Shown in pieces: positions 6,774 through 13,200 of a DNA stretch of 13,200 nt. The notes under the pieces are model-generated. The model had not been told where the DNA came from, made no database searches, and saw only the letters and a program-made list of their open reading frames with translations. The DNA is from Chrysochromulina tobinii (lineage: Eukaryota > Haptophyta > Prymnesiales > Chrysochromulinaceae): positions 1 through 13,200 of the forward strand of contig JWZX01002798.1 in the NCBI GenBank assembly GCA_001275005.1, written 5' to 3'. The translations under genes were made by a program, and so were the position numbers. Every line of letters starts with the position of its first letter. The first letter of the stretch is position 1.

Positions 6774-8339
6774 CTATTCCAGGCACCAGGCCGCCACAAA
6801 CCAGTGTTTTCCACCGCCAGAGCCGCGCTGCGAATTCCAGTCTCCAAGGCCTCTCTCCGTATTAATGATCCAGATGTGCACCCTCTGTGTCAAGGGGTTG
6901 CTTGAAAACTCAAGATGCTCCTCCGTCAGCTCACGCGTCTGAACAAAGTGCGCACGCCAATGTTCAAGCGGTCCAGGCCCATTCAACCAATAGGGGTCTT
7001 CATCAGGACCGTCAGGGTTTTGCTCCGTTGCCACCTCCTGCACCTCCTCCGTGAACAGCCACTTCGTCACCGAGTGCTTGAGGACGCTCTTTGCATGCGT
7101 GACGAAGCGTTCGGTGTTGTAAACGGCTGCCGCCTCCTTCGTGAGCGTGTGGAACTCGGTGCCAAGCGCGCGCAACGCGCATGCCCATCCCGCAGCAAGG
7201 TGGCCGCACGCGTTTGGTATCTGGTCGTTCGAGAAAAGTTTCGTGCCCGTCAGCCCCGCCGCGCCCAGGACCATTGCCACCTCGTGGCCTTCGGCGCTCG
7301 CCAGGAAGTCGATGACGATATAGCGACCACAGGTTTGTGCGAGCCGCAGCCCCACTCTTGGCTGCGTCTTGGCGATGACCTTCGCGAGCGCCTTCGCCTC
7401 GGCGAGGCTGTACAGCCGCATCGCTCCTCGGGTAGGCAGCCCTGCTGTCACGCACGCAGCGTCCGCAAACGCCGTGGCCGCCGGCTGCGGGATGCCAAGG
7501 AGGATAAGGTCAATGAGTGGCACGGTCTCTCTCACATTGCGCGCGTCTGCAGAGATGCTCAGTTCAAACATGGCCTGCGTACGCACGGGGTCAAGGAGCC
7601 CGCCGCCGCTACGGCCCAGAACGAGGGAGTCGTCCAGCCGGTACTTGCCCGTCTCGAGAGCGTACGCGAGGACCAGCGAGAGCGTTAGCGCCGGCCCGAG
7701 GGCGGAGAGGTCGTGCTGCTGCACAAACCATGCAGATAGCACAAAGAGGTTCGTCACCTTGAACGCCAGTAGCTTTTCGTTGCTTTTGGGCGCCTTGTTC
7801 ATTTTGTTCGAGGCGTATGCATTGCCCGCGGCCTTCGCCCTATAAAAGTCTAGGCAATCCTGCTTCTCATCGTCAGAGAATCCGTGCGAACACGTGCGAA
7901 AGTGCGCCAGGCCTGTGTCCTTCTGCACGTAGCCAAACCCGTACTTGAGGTCCACTAGCTTGTACTTCTTCACGTTCAATCGCATCACGACATCCGAGGC
8001 CTCGCTCAGCTTCAGCTTCAGCCAGGTCTTCTCCTGCTTGAGGAGCGCCTTCAGGTCCGCAGTTGACATCTCCGCAGTGAGCTCGAGCGTGTACATACCT
8101 TGAATGTGCGGCTCATTATTGATCTCTCCCATCTCGATGCTGAAGATCGCCTGCTGCACTTGCCCGTCCTCCTTGCGCAAAATATATTCTACGTCGAGAT
8201 GAGCGTGCATCGTCTGCACCTCTACGAGCATCAATGCGCCCGCCGCAATGGCAGCGTTTGCAAGCCGTAGAGGAGTTGCCGTGACCGAGATCATCAACAC
8301 GTGCGGCTTCGACGGAGTGCATGTCGGCGGACCTCGCAT
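6774..8339 (-). CDS. Rep-like HUH (Y1) endonuclease of a rolling-circle element
   Basis: The predicted protein has 521 residues from the ATG at 8339. HUH Reps nick one strand of DNA and become covalently joined to the 5' end through a tyrosine, starting rolling-circle replication or transposition. Motif I is likely HVLMISVTA (13-21). Motif II is EPHIQGMYTLE, with H78 and Q80; this HUQ variant is common in CRESS-DNA Reps. Motif III is GYVQKD, with Y137 as catalytic tyrosine and K140. The order and spacing fit a Rep domain of about 150 residues. Unlike CRESS viral Reps there is no SF3 helicase, and unlike Helitrons none is fused. The remaining 370 residues are an unrecognised domain, with a short IPNACGHLAAGWA motif near 375-387. 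An open frame extends upstream to an ATG at 8507, but those 56 residues are Cys-rich, unlike the rest, and contain a strong inverted repeat in the DNA, so I prefer 8339. It is divergent from the helicase gene. Replitron transposons are the closest described parallel. Function is inferred from motifs only. Confidence 0.72.
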   Translation of the reverse strand: MRGPPTCTPSKPHVLMISVTATPLRLANAAIAAGALMLVEVQTMHAHLDVEYILRKEDGQVQQAIFSIEMGEINNEPHIQGMYTLELTAEMSTADLKALLKQEKTWLKLKLSEASDVVMRLNVKKYKLVDLKYGFGYVQKDTGLAHFRTCSHGFSDDEKQDCLDFYRAKAAGNAYASNKMNKAPKSNEKLLAFKVTNLFVLSAWFVQQHDLSALGPALTLSLVLAYALETGKYRLDDSLVLGRSGGGLLDPVRTQAMFELSISADARNVRETVPLIDLILLGIPQPAATAFADAACVTAGLPTRGAMRLYSLAEAKALAKVIAKTQPRVGLRLAQTCGRYIVIDFLASAEGHEVAMVLGAAGLTGTKLFSNDQIPNACGHLAAGWACALRALGTEFHTLTKEAAAVYNTERFVTHAKSVLKHSVTKWLFTEEVQEVATEQNPDGPDEDPYWLNGPGPLEHWRAHFVQTRELTEEHLEFSSNPLTQRVHIWIINTERGLGDWNSQRGSGGGKHWFVAAWCLE

Positions 8340-8377
8340 CCCGGCGGTCTGATGCACGCACACTCGACAAGCAAACA

Positions 8378-8442
8378 ACTCAGCATGTGAGCACCAAACC
8401 ACCGACACAAGGAGCCAAGCTGACTCACATGCGAAGCTGAGT
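8378..8442. repeat. Long imperfect inverted repeat upstream of Rep
   Basis: ACTCA plus GCATGTGAG (8378-8391) pairs with CTCACATGC (8424-8432) and TGAGT (8438-8442). This gives 9 and 5 base pairs separated by a 5-nt bulge, with a 32-nt loop. It lies immediately upstream of the preferred Rep start, so it could be a Rep operator, an origin structure or a 5' UTR hairpin. Confidence 0.6.
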
Positions 8443-8512
8443 GCTTGCGCGAGAATCAATTCACAGCTTCGTTGGATTCGTTCACGAATGGCTTCGAACG
8501 TTTTCAAATGTT

Positions 8513-8532
8513 CATTTCAATATAACGAAATG
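8513..8532. repeat. AT-rich stem-loop, candidate nick site
   Basis: CATTTC and GAAATG form a perfect 6-bp stem around the 8-nt loop AATATAAC. With the adjacent stem base, the 9-mer CAATATAAC differs at two positions from the geminivirus-type origin 9-mer TAATATTAC. The stem is short and the AT-rich context makes chance hairpins likely, so this is only a candidate for the Rep cleavage site. Confidence 0.3.
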
Positions 8533-8735
8533 TGATTTCCTATTGGATTCGAATTGGGGTTCGTCTCAAATTAAAAACTTGACGAAAAAAGAAGATATCA
8601 GAATTTCAAATAGACAAGTTTGACGAGTTCCTTCTCCTCGAAAAACACCGACGATGTCGGTCGTGCTCGACAACAGGCTCGACAACCGGGCAACCTCATC
8701 CGGCACCCGCATCCGCCGCCTCGAGTCGTGCGCGC

Positions 8736-11363
8736 ATGTTCCGCAGGTCGCTCAATGCCTTCGCCTCGGTTCTCGGTAACGACTCCGAAACAATCGATCC
8801 TCTCACGGCCAATGGTTCCGTTTCAACTGCAACAACTTCAACCGGCGCTGTCCTTGGGTCCGACTTCCAGGGTGCACCCGACGCGAACACGATCATCGCG
8901 CCCAGTATTAGCGCGCCTCAAAGCACTGTCCTCGACGCGCTTCACACGCCCATCGGCGCGACGCTCACTGCGGTGGACCCAAAGGGCACAGCAAATGAGG
9001 CCGTCGTCAACCTAGCGCACGTGCTCGCGGAGGCCGAAGACAAGATCACGTGCGTAAACTGCAAGGGCTCGGCGTGCCCCGGCGATACCTCCTGCATGTT
9101 TGACTCGAACGTCTTCTCTGCGACTCGGAGCCACCCGTGTGACAACTGCCAGCAGCCTATACAAGCTAACGTCCACTTCATCACAAAGATGCTGCGCGGT
9201 CCGGGCACGAGCCGCTTCTGGCATGTCGAGTGCGCTGCGGCGTGGTACCTTCACAACCCAAAGAGAACGCGGACGCCAGGGGTCCTCAACTTCCAAAAGC
9301 CAAAGCCCGAGTTGATGGAGTACCTCGACCGCTTCGTCCGCGCCGACAAGCCCAAGTTCTACCTCGACGGCACCGCGGGATGCGGCAAATCGAACGGCAT
9401 CATGTACGTCGTCGACGAGTGTCGCAAGAAGAACCTCACCGTCCTCGTCCTCGTCTACGGTGTGAACGCCAAGGAGGAGCTCCTCTCCCGCGGCCTCCTC
9501 TCGAGCGAGTGCTACAATTTTCACTCCTACTTCTCACGCGTGTACGAACGGTGGGTCGTTGGCACTTTGCGCGAGCACCTCACAATGGCAGATATGAGCA
9601 CTACCTCCAAAGGGGCACACGCAGCGTCGCGGACCGCCAAGACGCTCAAGCCGACGATCTGCCACAACAAAATACGTCTCATCATCTCCTGCCTCCTGCA
9701 GCACGAGGAATGCGCCGAGGCTCGCATCATCCTCCTGCGCCCTTTTGCAACTGAGCTCGCCAATAAGGCGCGTGCGTGCGCTTTTGGCGGTTCGGGACCC
9801 TCGAACTACGACTTCGACGCCCTGGTGCAGCTCGTGAACCGCTATCGCCTCGAACTCGTCCTTGAGGCGACCTGGTCCGTGCGCCTTACGCAGCCACAGA
9901 AGCTCACAATGGATCGGCTCATCGGTGCTGGACCGGAGGCGCGCATGGCGTACGCAATCTCTATGGTCATCCCAACCCTTGAGCTCTCCTGGCGGTGCGC
10001 CTGCCAGCTCAACGTCGAGACGGGGGGCACCATCTACACCGAGCTCGTCAACGAGGTGAGCCGGGAGGTTGTGAAGCTACCAGTCATTGACTACGCAGAT
10101 ATGGTGCTCATCGTAGACCTAATGGAGATCGACTTGGCCAAGTTGGACCGCGTCTTGTGCGACGAGTTCCAGGACCTGCAGGAGGTGCAGATGCACGTTG
10201 TCAAGCGCATCCCAAAGGCACGCACGGGCTCCATCCTCGTCGTCGGTGACCCTTCGCAGGCTATCTTTGCCTGGAATGGCGTTAACCCAGACTCGAACGC
10301 CAAGTTCGTGGAGGATGCTGATATCTTCCATCTCGCCGACAACTATCGGTGCGCGACGAGCATCTGCGTGGTCGCGCAGCAGTTCCTTGACAAAATGGGC
10401 CGTGACCTCATCATCGTCCCTATGCGCACGGCATCCGGCCTCGTTCTGCACCAGTCTTTTCATGGCTGCCCCATCGACGTGAACAAGGACAACCTCGTCT
10501 TGCTGCGCACCGCGCGGCACGCGGCTACCTTCTTCCACGTCTTGAAGGGAAAGGGCTTTCCGGTCGCCATGAACAACTCGAACGACCTCATCCCACTGAT
10601 GAAACAGGCTCTGGGCACCAAGACGGAGACGCTAGGTTCCGTGCGCCGCCGCCTGTCGCTCAAACTCGCAGAGACCGTGCCCGACGCGCAGGGCGGCACT
10701 TACGAAATCCTCGAGGCAGTCGTCGCCCTCTCTGCGTTGTATGCAGACCCACTCGAGCTTCTTGAAACACCGGACTCGAAGCTTCAGTTCGTCTCGTGGC
10801 TCAACGACTACTTCAAGCTCCCATCAGGCCGTGTGCCAATCCTCGTCTCCACCATGCACGCATGCAAGGGCCTCGAGGCTTCTGTTGTCTACATTGGCAA
10901 CCCGTTCTTATGCCCCCTAGCTGATCGCGTTTCGTTGGGTGGCTGGCAGATGATGGAGGAGCTATGCGTAGCGTTCGTCGCACACACGCGTGCTCGTGAC
11001 ATCCTTTGCTTCCTCCCTAACCTTGAGACCACGACACGCACGAGTGTCCTCGCACTCTGGGACGCACCGCCGACTGACACCGTCTTGCAGCCTGACGCCG
11101 TCTTGCAGCCCGACGCCGGCTGCGACACACAGGAAACTGAGCCTGCAACTCCTCCTCTACTTTCCATCGAATCCACCGAGGCCGAGCGCAATGCAGCCAG
11201 TCCACATTCCGTCGCACTACGGCTCCTCGGCCTCAAGAACATGCCTGCAGCAAGGTCCGAGGTCGAGGTAGCAGTACGTGAGCGCCTCCGTCATGGTGCG
11301 GACGACAAGCACCGCCGCGCAATCCTTGAGGCTCGTGCACTCTTGCGCAACCTCCTTCCGTAA
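8736..11363 (+). CDS. UvrD/PcrA/Rep-like SF1A DNA helicase with N-terminal zinc finger
   Basis: The predicted protein has 875 residues. The helicase core is complete: Walker A GTAGCGKS (212-219), Walker B with DEFQD (476-480), motif III VVGDPSQAIFAWNG (502-515), motif IV-like ADNYRC (534-539), motif V with STMHACKGLE (705-714) and motif VI VAFVAHTRARD (745-755). DEFQD together with the GDPSQAIF and TRAR motifs is diagnostic of the UvrD branch, which moves 3' to 5' on single-stranded DNA. Before the core, C106/C109/C114/C120 and C135-x2-C138 with H163-x2-C166 suggest zinc binding; the latter resembles a PARP-type finger (WHVEC). The first 95 residues are Ser/Thr/Ala-rich and look disordered. 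Residues 782-795 carry a tandem VLQPDA duplication in an acidic linker. Starting at the first ATG of the frame is consistent with this layout. The gene is divergent from the Rep-like gene and probably supplies its missing unwinding activity. A host FBH1-type repair helicase is the alternative, but the finger architecture and position favour the mobile element. Confidence 0.9.
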   Translation: MFRRSLNAFASVLGNDSETIDPLTANGSVSTATTSTGAVLGSDFQGAPDANTIIAPSISAPQSTVLDALHTPIGATLTAVDPKGTANEAVVNLAHVLAEAEDKITCVNCKGSACPGDTSCMFDSNVFSATRSHPCDNCQQPIQANVHFITKMLRGPGTSRFWHVECAAAWYLHNPKRTRTPGVLNFQKPKPELMEYLDRFVRADKPKFYLDGTAGCGKSNGIMYVVDECRKKNLTVLVLVYGVNAKEELLSRGLLSSECYNFHSYFSRVYERWVVGTLREHLTMADMSTTSKGAHAASRTAKTLKPTICHNKIRLIISCLLQHEECAEARIILLRPFATELANKARACAFGGSGPSNYDFDALVQLVNRYRLELVLEATWSVRLTQPQKLTMDRLIGAGPEARMAYAISMVIPTLELSWRCACQLNVETGGTIYTELVNEVSREVVKLPVIDYADMVLIVDLMEIDLAKLDRVLCDEFQDLQEVQMHVVKRIPKARTGSILVVGDPSQAIFAWNGVNPDSNAKFVEDADIFHLADNYRCATSICVVAQQFLDKMGRDLIIVPMRTASGLVLHQSFHGCPIDVNKDNLVLLRTARHAATFFHVLKGKGFPVAMNNSNDLIPLMKQALGTKTETLGSVRRRLSLKLAETVPDAQGGTYEILEAVVALSALYADPLELLETPDSKLQFVSWLNDYFKLPSGRVPILVSTMHACKGLEASVVYIGNPFLCPLADRVSLGGWQMMEELCVAFVAHTRARDILCFLPNLETTTRTSVLALWDAPPTDTVLQPDAVLQPDAGCDTQETEPATPPLLSIESTEAERNAASPHSVALRLLGLKNMPAARSEVEVAVRERLRHGADDKHRRAILEARALLRNLLP
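11082..11117 (+). repeat. 18-bp in-frame tandem duplication in the helicase gene
   Basis: Two adjacent 18-bp units differ by a single base (CCTGACGCC against CCCGACGCC) and encode VLQPDA twice. The duplication lies in the non-conserved linker after motif VI, so it is a recent slippage-type event that keeps the frame. Confidence 0.9.
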
Positions 11364-11426
11364 GCTGCAACCAGTGCGGACAACCAGCTCCGCTGATCCT
11401 CGTCGGTCGTGGCTTGCGCGGGCTTA

Positions 11427-11702
11427 GCTGCAACCTGGTCACAGGCCTTCATGCCAGGTGGGAGACGGTGCATGTAATGCCATGAGATGCAAACATACAA
11501 CACCAAACTATCGTATCCATACAACACCGAACTTTCGTAATGTATCCGTCATGGTATTGCATGGCATTGCATGGCTGCAACCTGGTCACGGCCATCGTGT
11601 AAGGTGGGAGTCGGTGCATGTGAATGCCGGATGGTGCCACATGCAAACATACAACACCAAACTATCGTAATGTATCTGTCATTTTTTGCATGGTATTGCA
11701 CG
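11427..11702. repeat. Imperfect direct repeats downstream of the helicase gene
   Basis: A unit beginning GCTGCAACCTGGTCAC appears at 11427 and again at about 11573. Each is followed by a GGTGGGAG.CGGTGCATG segment and then a shared exact 29-bp block (11487-11515 and 11641-11669). A third, partial copy of the ATACAACACC part lies at 11519-11564. The long copies are 146-154 bp apart. No gene is supported; these may be terminal or subterminal repeats of the mobile element. Confidence 0.8.
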
Positions 11703-11793
11703 GCCTCTTTGCATGCCTCTTTGCCAATAATGGTCTTTCCTTTCTTACTCCCTTGATTAAGCAATTTATAGTTAAATTTATTGCTTCTCGATA
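11703..11793. other. AT-rich spacer between repeat blocks
   Basis: This is a short, increasingly AT-rich stretch with a duplicated CCTCTTTGC motif (about 11703 and 11716). I see no gene or clear signal in it. It marks the change from the GC-rich gene region to repeat-dominated DNA. Confidence 0.5.
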
Positions 11794-12066
11794 ACATAAT
11801 CTCACACTATCTCGTCTACATCTTCTTGGAACACCACTATCAAGCACGCCATTCACACAGCTGGGATCACCGCAATATTGTCTACACTTTGACCTCTTCA
11901 GAAATTATTATAAAAATTCAATCTTGACAACATAATCTCACACTATCTCGTCTACACCTTCCTGGAGCACAACTATCAACACACGCCAATCACACAGCTG
12001 GGATCACCGCAAATTTGTCTACACTTTGGCCTCTTCATAAATTATTATAAAAATTCAATCTCAACA
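11794..12066. repeat. 136-bp tandem duplication
   Basis: Two adjacent copies, 11794-11929 and 11930-12066, start at ACATAATCTCACACTATC and end in AATTATTATAAAAATTCAATC. They differ at a limited number of positions, including small indels. Each includes the block CACACAGCTGGGATCACCGC. No open frame of note is present. It may be a minisatellite or the structured end of the Rep/helicase element. Confidence 0.88.
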
Positions 12067-12144
12067 ACGAGATTGGATCATGTATCTCGCTCAGATCTCC
12101 TCCGTTTTCAAATCCGAATGCAGATTTGGCTAGAGTTCATAAGA

Positions 12145-12561
12145 TCGATAGGAGGGTGGGGTACCTAGGAGGGTGGGGTACCTAAGGTAGGAGGAGGAGA
12201 AGAAGAAGAAGAAGAAGAATATATATTCAGTCTCTCAACCTATGAGGTGGTGGAGGGTAGGGGGGTATGGGGCGGAGGAGGGTGGGGTACCTATTAGGTT
12301 TAGGAGGAGGAGGGTGGTGGAGGATAGGAGGAGGAGGAGAGTTAGTTAGGAGGAGGATAGGAGGAGGAGGAGAGTTAGTTAGGAGGAGGAGGAGAGATAG
12401 TTAGGAGGAGGAGAGTTAGTTAGGACTTAGGAGGAGGAGGAGGAGGAGGAGAGTTAGTTAAGACTTAGGAGGAGGAGGAGTTAGAAGAGTTAGTTAGGAC
12501 TTAGGAGGAGGAGGAGTTAGGTCGAGAGTTAGTTAGGACTTAGGAGGAGGAGGAGGAGGAG
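12145..12561. repeat. Purine-rich satellite arm (GGA triplets with TTAG spacers)
   Basis: The plus strand is almost entirely purine, with GGAGGAGGA blocks punctuated by TTAGTTAG and GACTTAGG. Irregular units of 20-50 bp recur, such as GAGAGTTAGTTAGGA. It has no coding content. It is the left arm of a large inverted repeat whose right arm is the pyrimidine-rich tract that follows. Confidence 0.9.
12151..12293. repeat. Three copies of a 17-bp GGAGGGTGGGGTACCTA unit
   Basis: Two copies are exactly tandem (12151-12167 and 12168-12184) and a third lies at 12277-12293. The G-runs on this strand could form G-quadruplexes. A short GAA run and an AT-rich TATATA sit between the second and third copies. 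Confidence 0.85.
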
Positions 12562-13200
12562 CCTCTAATCCTCCTCCTCCTAACTAACTCTCCTCCTCCT
12601 CCTCACTATGAATAACTCTCCTCCTCCTCCTAACTATCTCTCCTCCTCCTCCTAACTATCTCTCCTCCTCCTCTTCACAAACTCTCCACTCCTCCTAACT
12701 AACTAACTCTCCTCCTCCTCCTAACTAATACCTAACTAACTCTCCTCCTCCTCCTTACTAAGCCTCCTCCTCCTAACAAACTCTCTCCTCCTCCTCCTCT
12801 AACTACATGTATCTCCTCCTCCTCCTCCTAACTAACTCTCCTCCTCCTCCTTACTATGAATAACTCTCCTCCTCCTCCTCTAACAAACTCTCCTCCTCCT
12901 CCTAACTAACTCTCCTCTCCTCCTCCTAACTATGAATAACTCTCCTCCTCCTCCTAACAAACTCTCCTCCTCCTCCTAACTATCTCTCCTCCTCCTCCTA
13001 ACTAACTATCCTCTCCTCCTCCTCCTAACTAACTATCCTCTCCTCCTCCTAACCTCCTCCTAACTAACTATCTCCTCCTCCTCCTAACTAACAAATAATC
13101 TCCTCCTCCTCCTAACTAACAAATAATCTCCTCCTCCTCCTAACTAACAAATAATCTCCTCCTCCTCCTAACTAACAAATAATCTCCTCCTCCTCCTAAC
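12562..13200. repeat. Pyrimidine-rich satellite arm (TCC triplets with TAACTAAC spacers)
   Basis: Strand composition switches abruptly at about 12562, after which the plus strand is made of CTCCTCCTCC blocks separated by TAACTAAC, TAACTATC or ACTATGAATAA. This is the reverse complement of the preceding arm, so the junction is a centre of inverted symmetry with a short CCTCTAAT spacer. The tract runs off the end of the window. Confidence 0.9.
13085..13196. repeat. 28-bp tandem array, four exact units
   Basis: Units begin at 13085, 13113, 13141 and 13169, each made of TAACTAACAAATAAT followed by CTCCTCCTCCTCC. A fifth unit starts at 13197 and continues beyond the window. Unlike the irregular satellite to its left, the units are identical, which suggests very recent expansion or assembly collapse. 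Confidence 0.95.

Larger units (their letters stand above)
8340..8735. promoter_or_regulatory. Divergent intergenic region between Rep and helicase; candidate promoters and origin
   Basis: About 396 bp separate the preferred Rep start from the helicase ATG. The stretch 8490-8630 is clearly AT-rich against GC-rich neighbours, as expected for a bidirectional promoter or a DNA-unwinding region. Two inverted repeats lie here (8378-8442 and 8513-8532). A short direct repeat, ACTTGACGA and AGTTTGACGA, occurs near 8577 and 8617. No gene is supported in it. In small rolling-circle replicons the nick site usually lies in such a region between divergent genes. Confidence 0.5.

Noticed and set aside
6915-7688. 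257-codon plus-strand frame opposite the Rep C-terminal half
   Set aside because: It is Arg/Leu-rich shadow coding; the minus-strand frame is longer and carries the Rep motifs.
8340-8507. N-terminal extension of the Rep frame to an ATG at 8507
   Set aside because: The extra 56 residues are Cys-rich and unlike the rest, and the DNA contains a bulged inverted repeat; the ATG at 8339 sits just before motif I.
8620-9015. 131-codon plus-strand frame overlapping the helicase start
   Set aside because: It is in a different frame from the helicase, with low-complexity Ser/Pro/Arg content and no domain.
12145-12561. Canonical telomere repeat
   Set aside because: The units are irregular GGA/TTAG mixtures, not TTAGGG, TTTAGGG or another known constant telomere unit.

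Overview
The window looks like nuclear DNA of a microbial eukaryote, most likely a unicellular alga or another GC-rich protist. The genes are GC-rich with mostly C or G in third codon positions. They are single long reading frames with no bacterial operon spacing, and they are separated by microsatellite-rich, partly AT-rich DNA that ends in about 1 kb of purine/pyrimidine repeats. The species cannot be named from sequence alone. No rRNA, tRNA or CRISPR array was seen.

Layout. Bases 1-328 hold no convincing gene. Bases 329-1279 (+) encode an arylamine N-acetyltransferase with a complete Cys-His-Asp triad and a possible N-terminal targeting extension. Bases 1523-2599 (+) encode a multi-pass membrane protein of the DUF1295 / steroid 5-alpha-reductase-like family. 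These two look like ordinary host metabolic genes. Bases 2761-6087 (+) are a 3.3-kb open frame with a catalytically complete RNase H domain, a LINE-type Cys/His cluster, a long Arg/Ala-rich helical segment, two C1/DC1-like zinc fingers and a basic tail. No reverse transcriptase is visible. It is either the 3' part of a non-LTR retrotransposon or a derived gene, and a possible small intron would give it an ATG start.

The most interesting part is 6500-12070. A minus-strand gene (6774-8339) encodes a protein with the motifs of a one-tyrosine HUH endonuclease (Rep): a motif I-like strand, HIQG as motif II and YVQK as motif III. This arrangement is most like CRESS-DNA virus Reps and the recently described Replitron transposons. 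The Rep has no fused helicase. A divergently transcribed plus-strand gene (8736-11363) encodes a UvrD/PcrA/Rep-type SF1A helicase with an N-terminal PARP-like zinc finger. The shared intergenic region is AT-rich and carries two inverted repeats that are candidate origin or operator structures. Repeats flank the pair: four copies of a CGCGTCCC motif and a 16-bp palindrome past the Rep stop, and a cluster of direct and tandem repeats past the helicase stop.

My reading is that Rep and helicase form one rolling-circle mobile element or integrated replicon. The HUH protein would nick and join DNA at the origin and the helicase would unwind it, as PcrA does for staphylococcal rolling-circle plasmids. 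The pairing and its function are inferences. The motifs themselves are directly visible.

From about 12145 to the end, a G/A-rich strand built from GGA triplets and TTAG flips at about 12562 into its C/T-rich complement. This makes a large imperfect inverted repeat that ends in a regular 28-bp tandem array.
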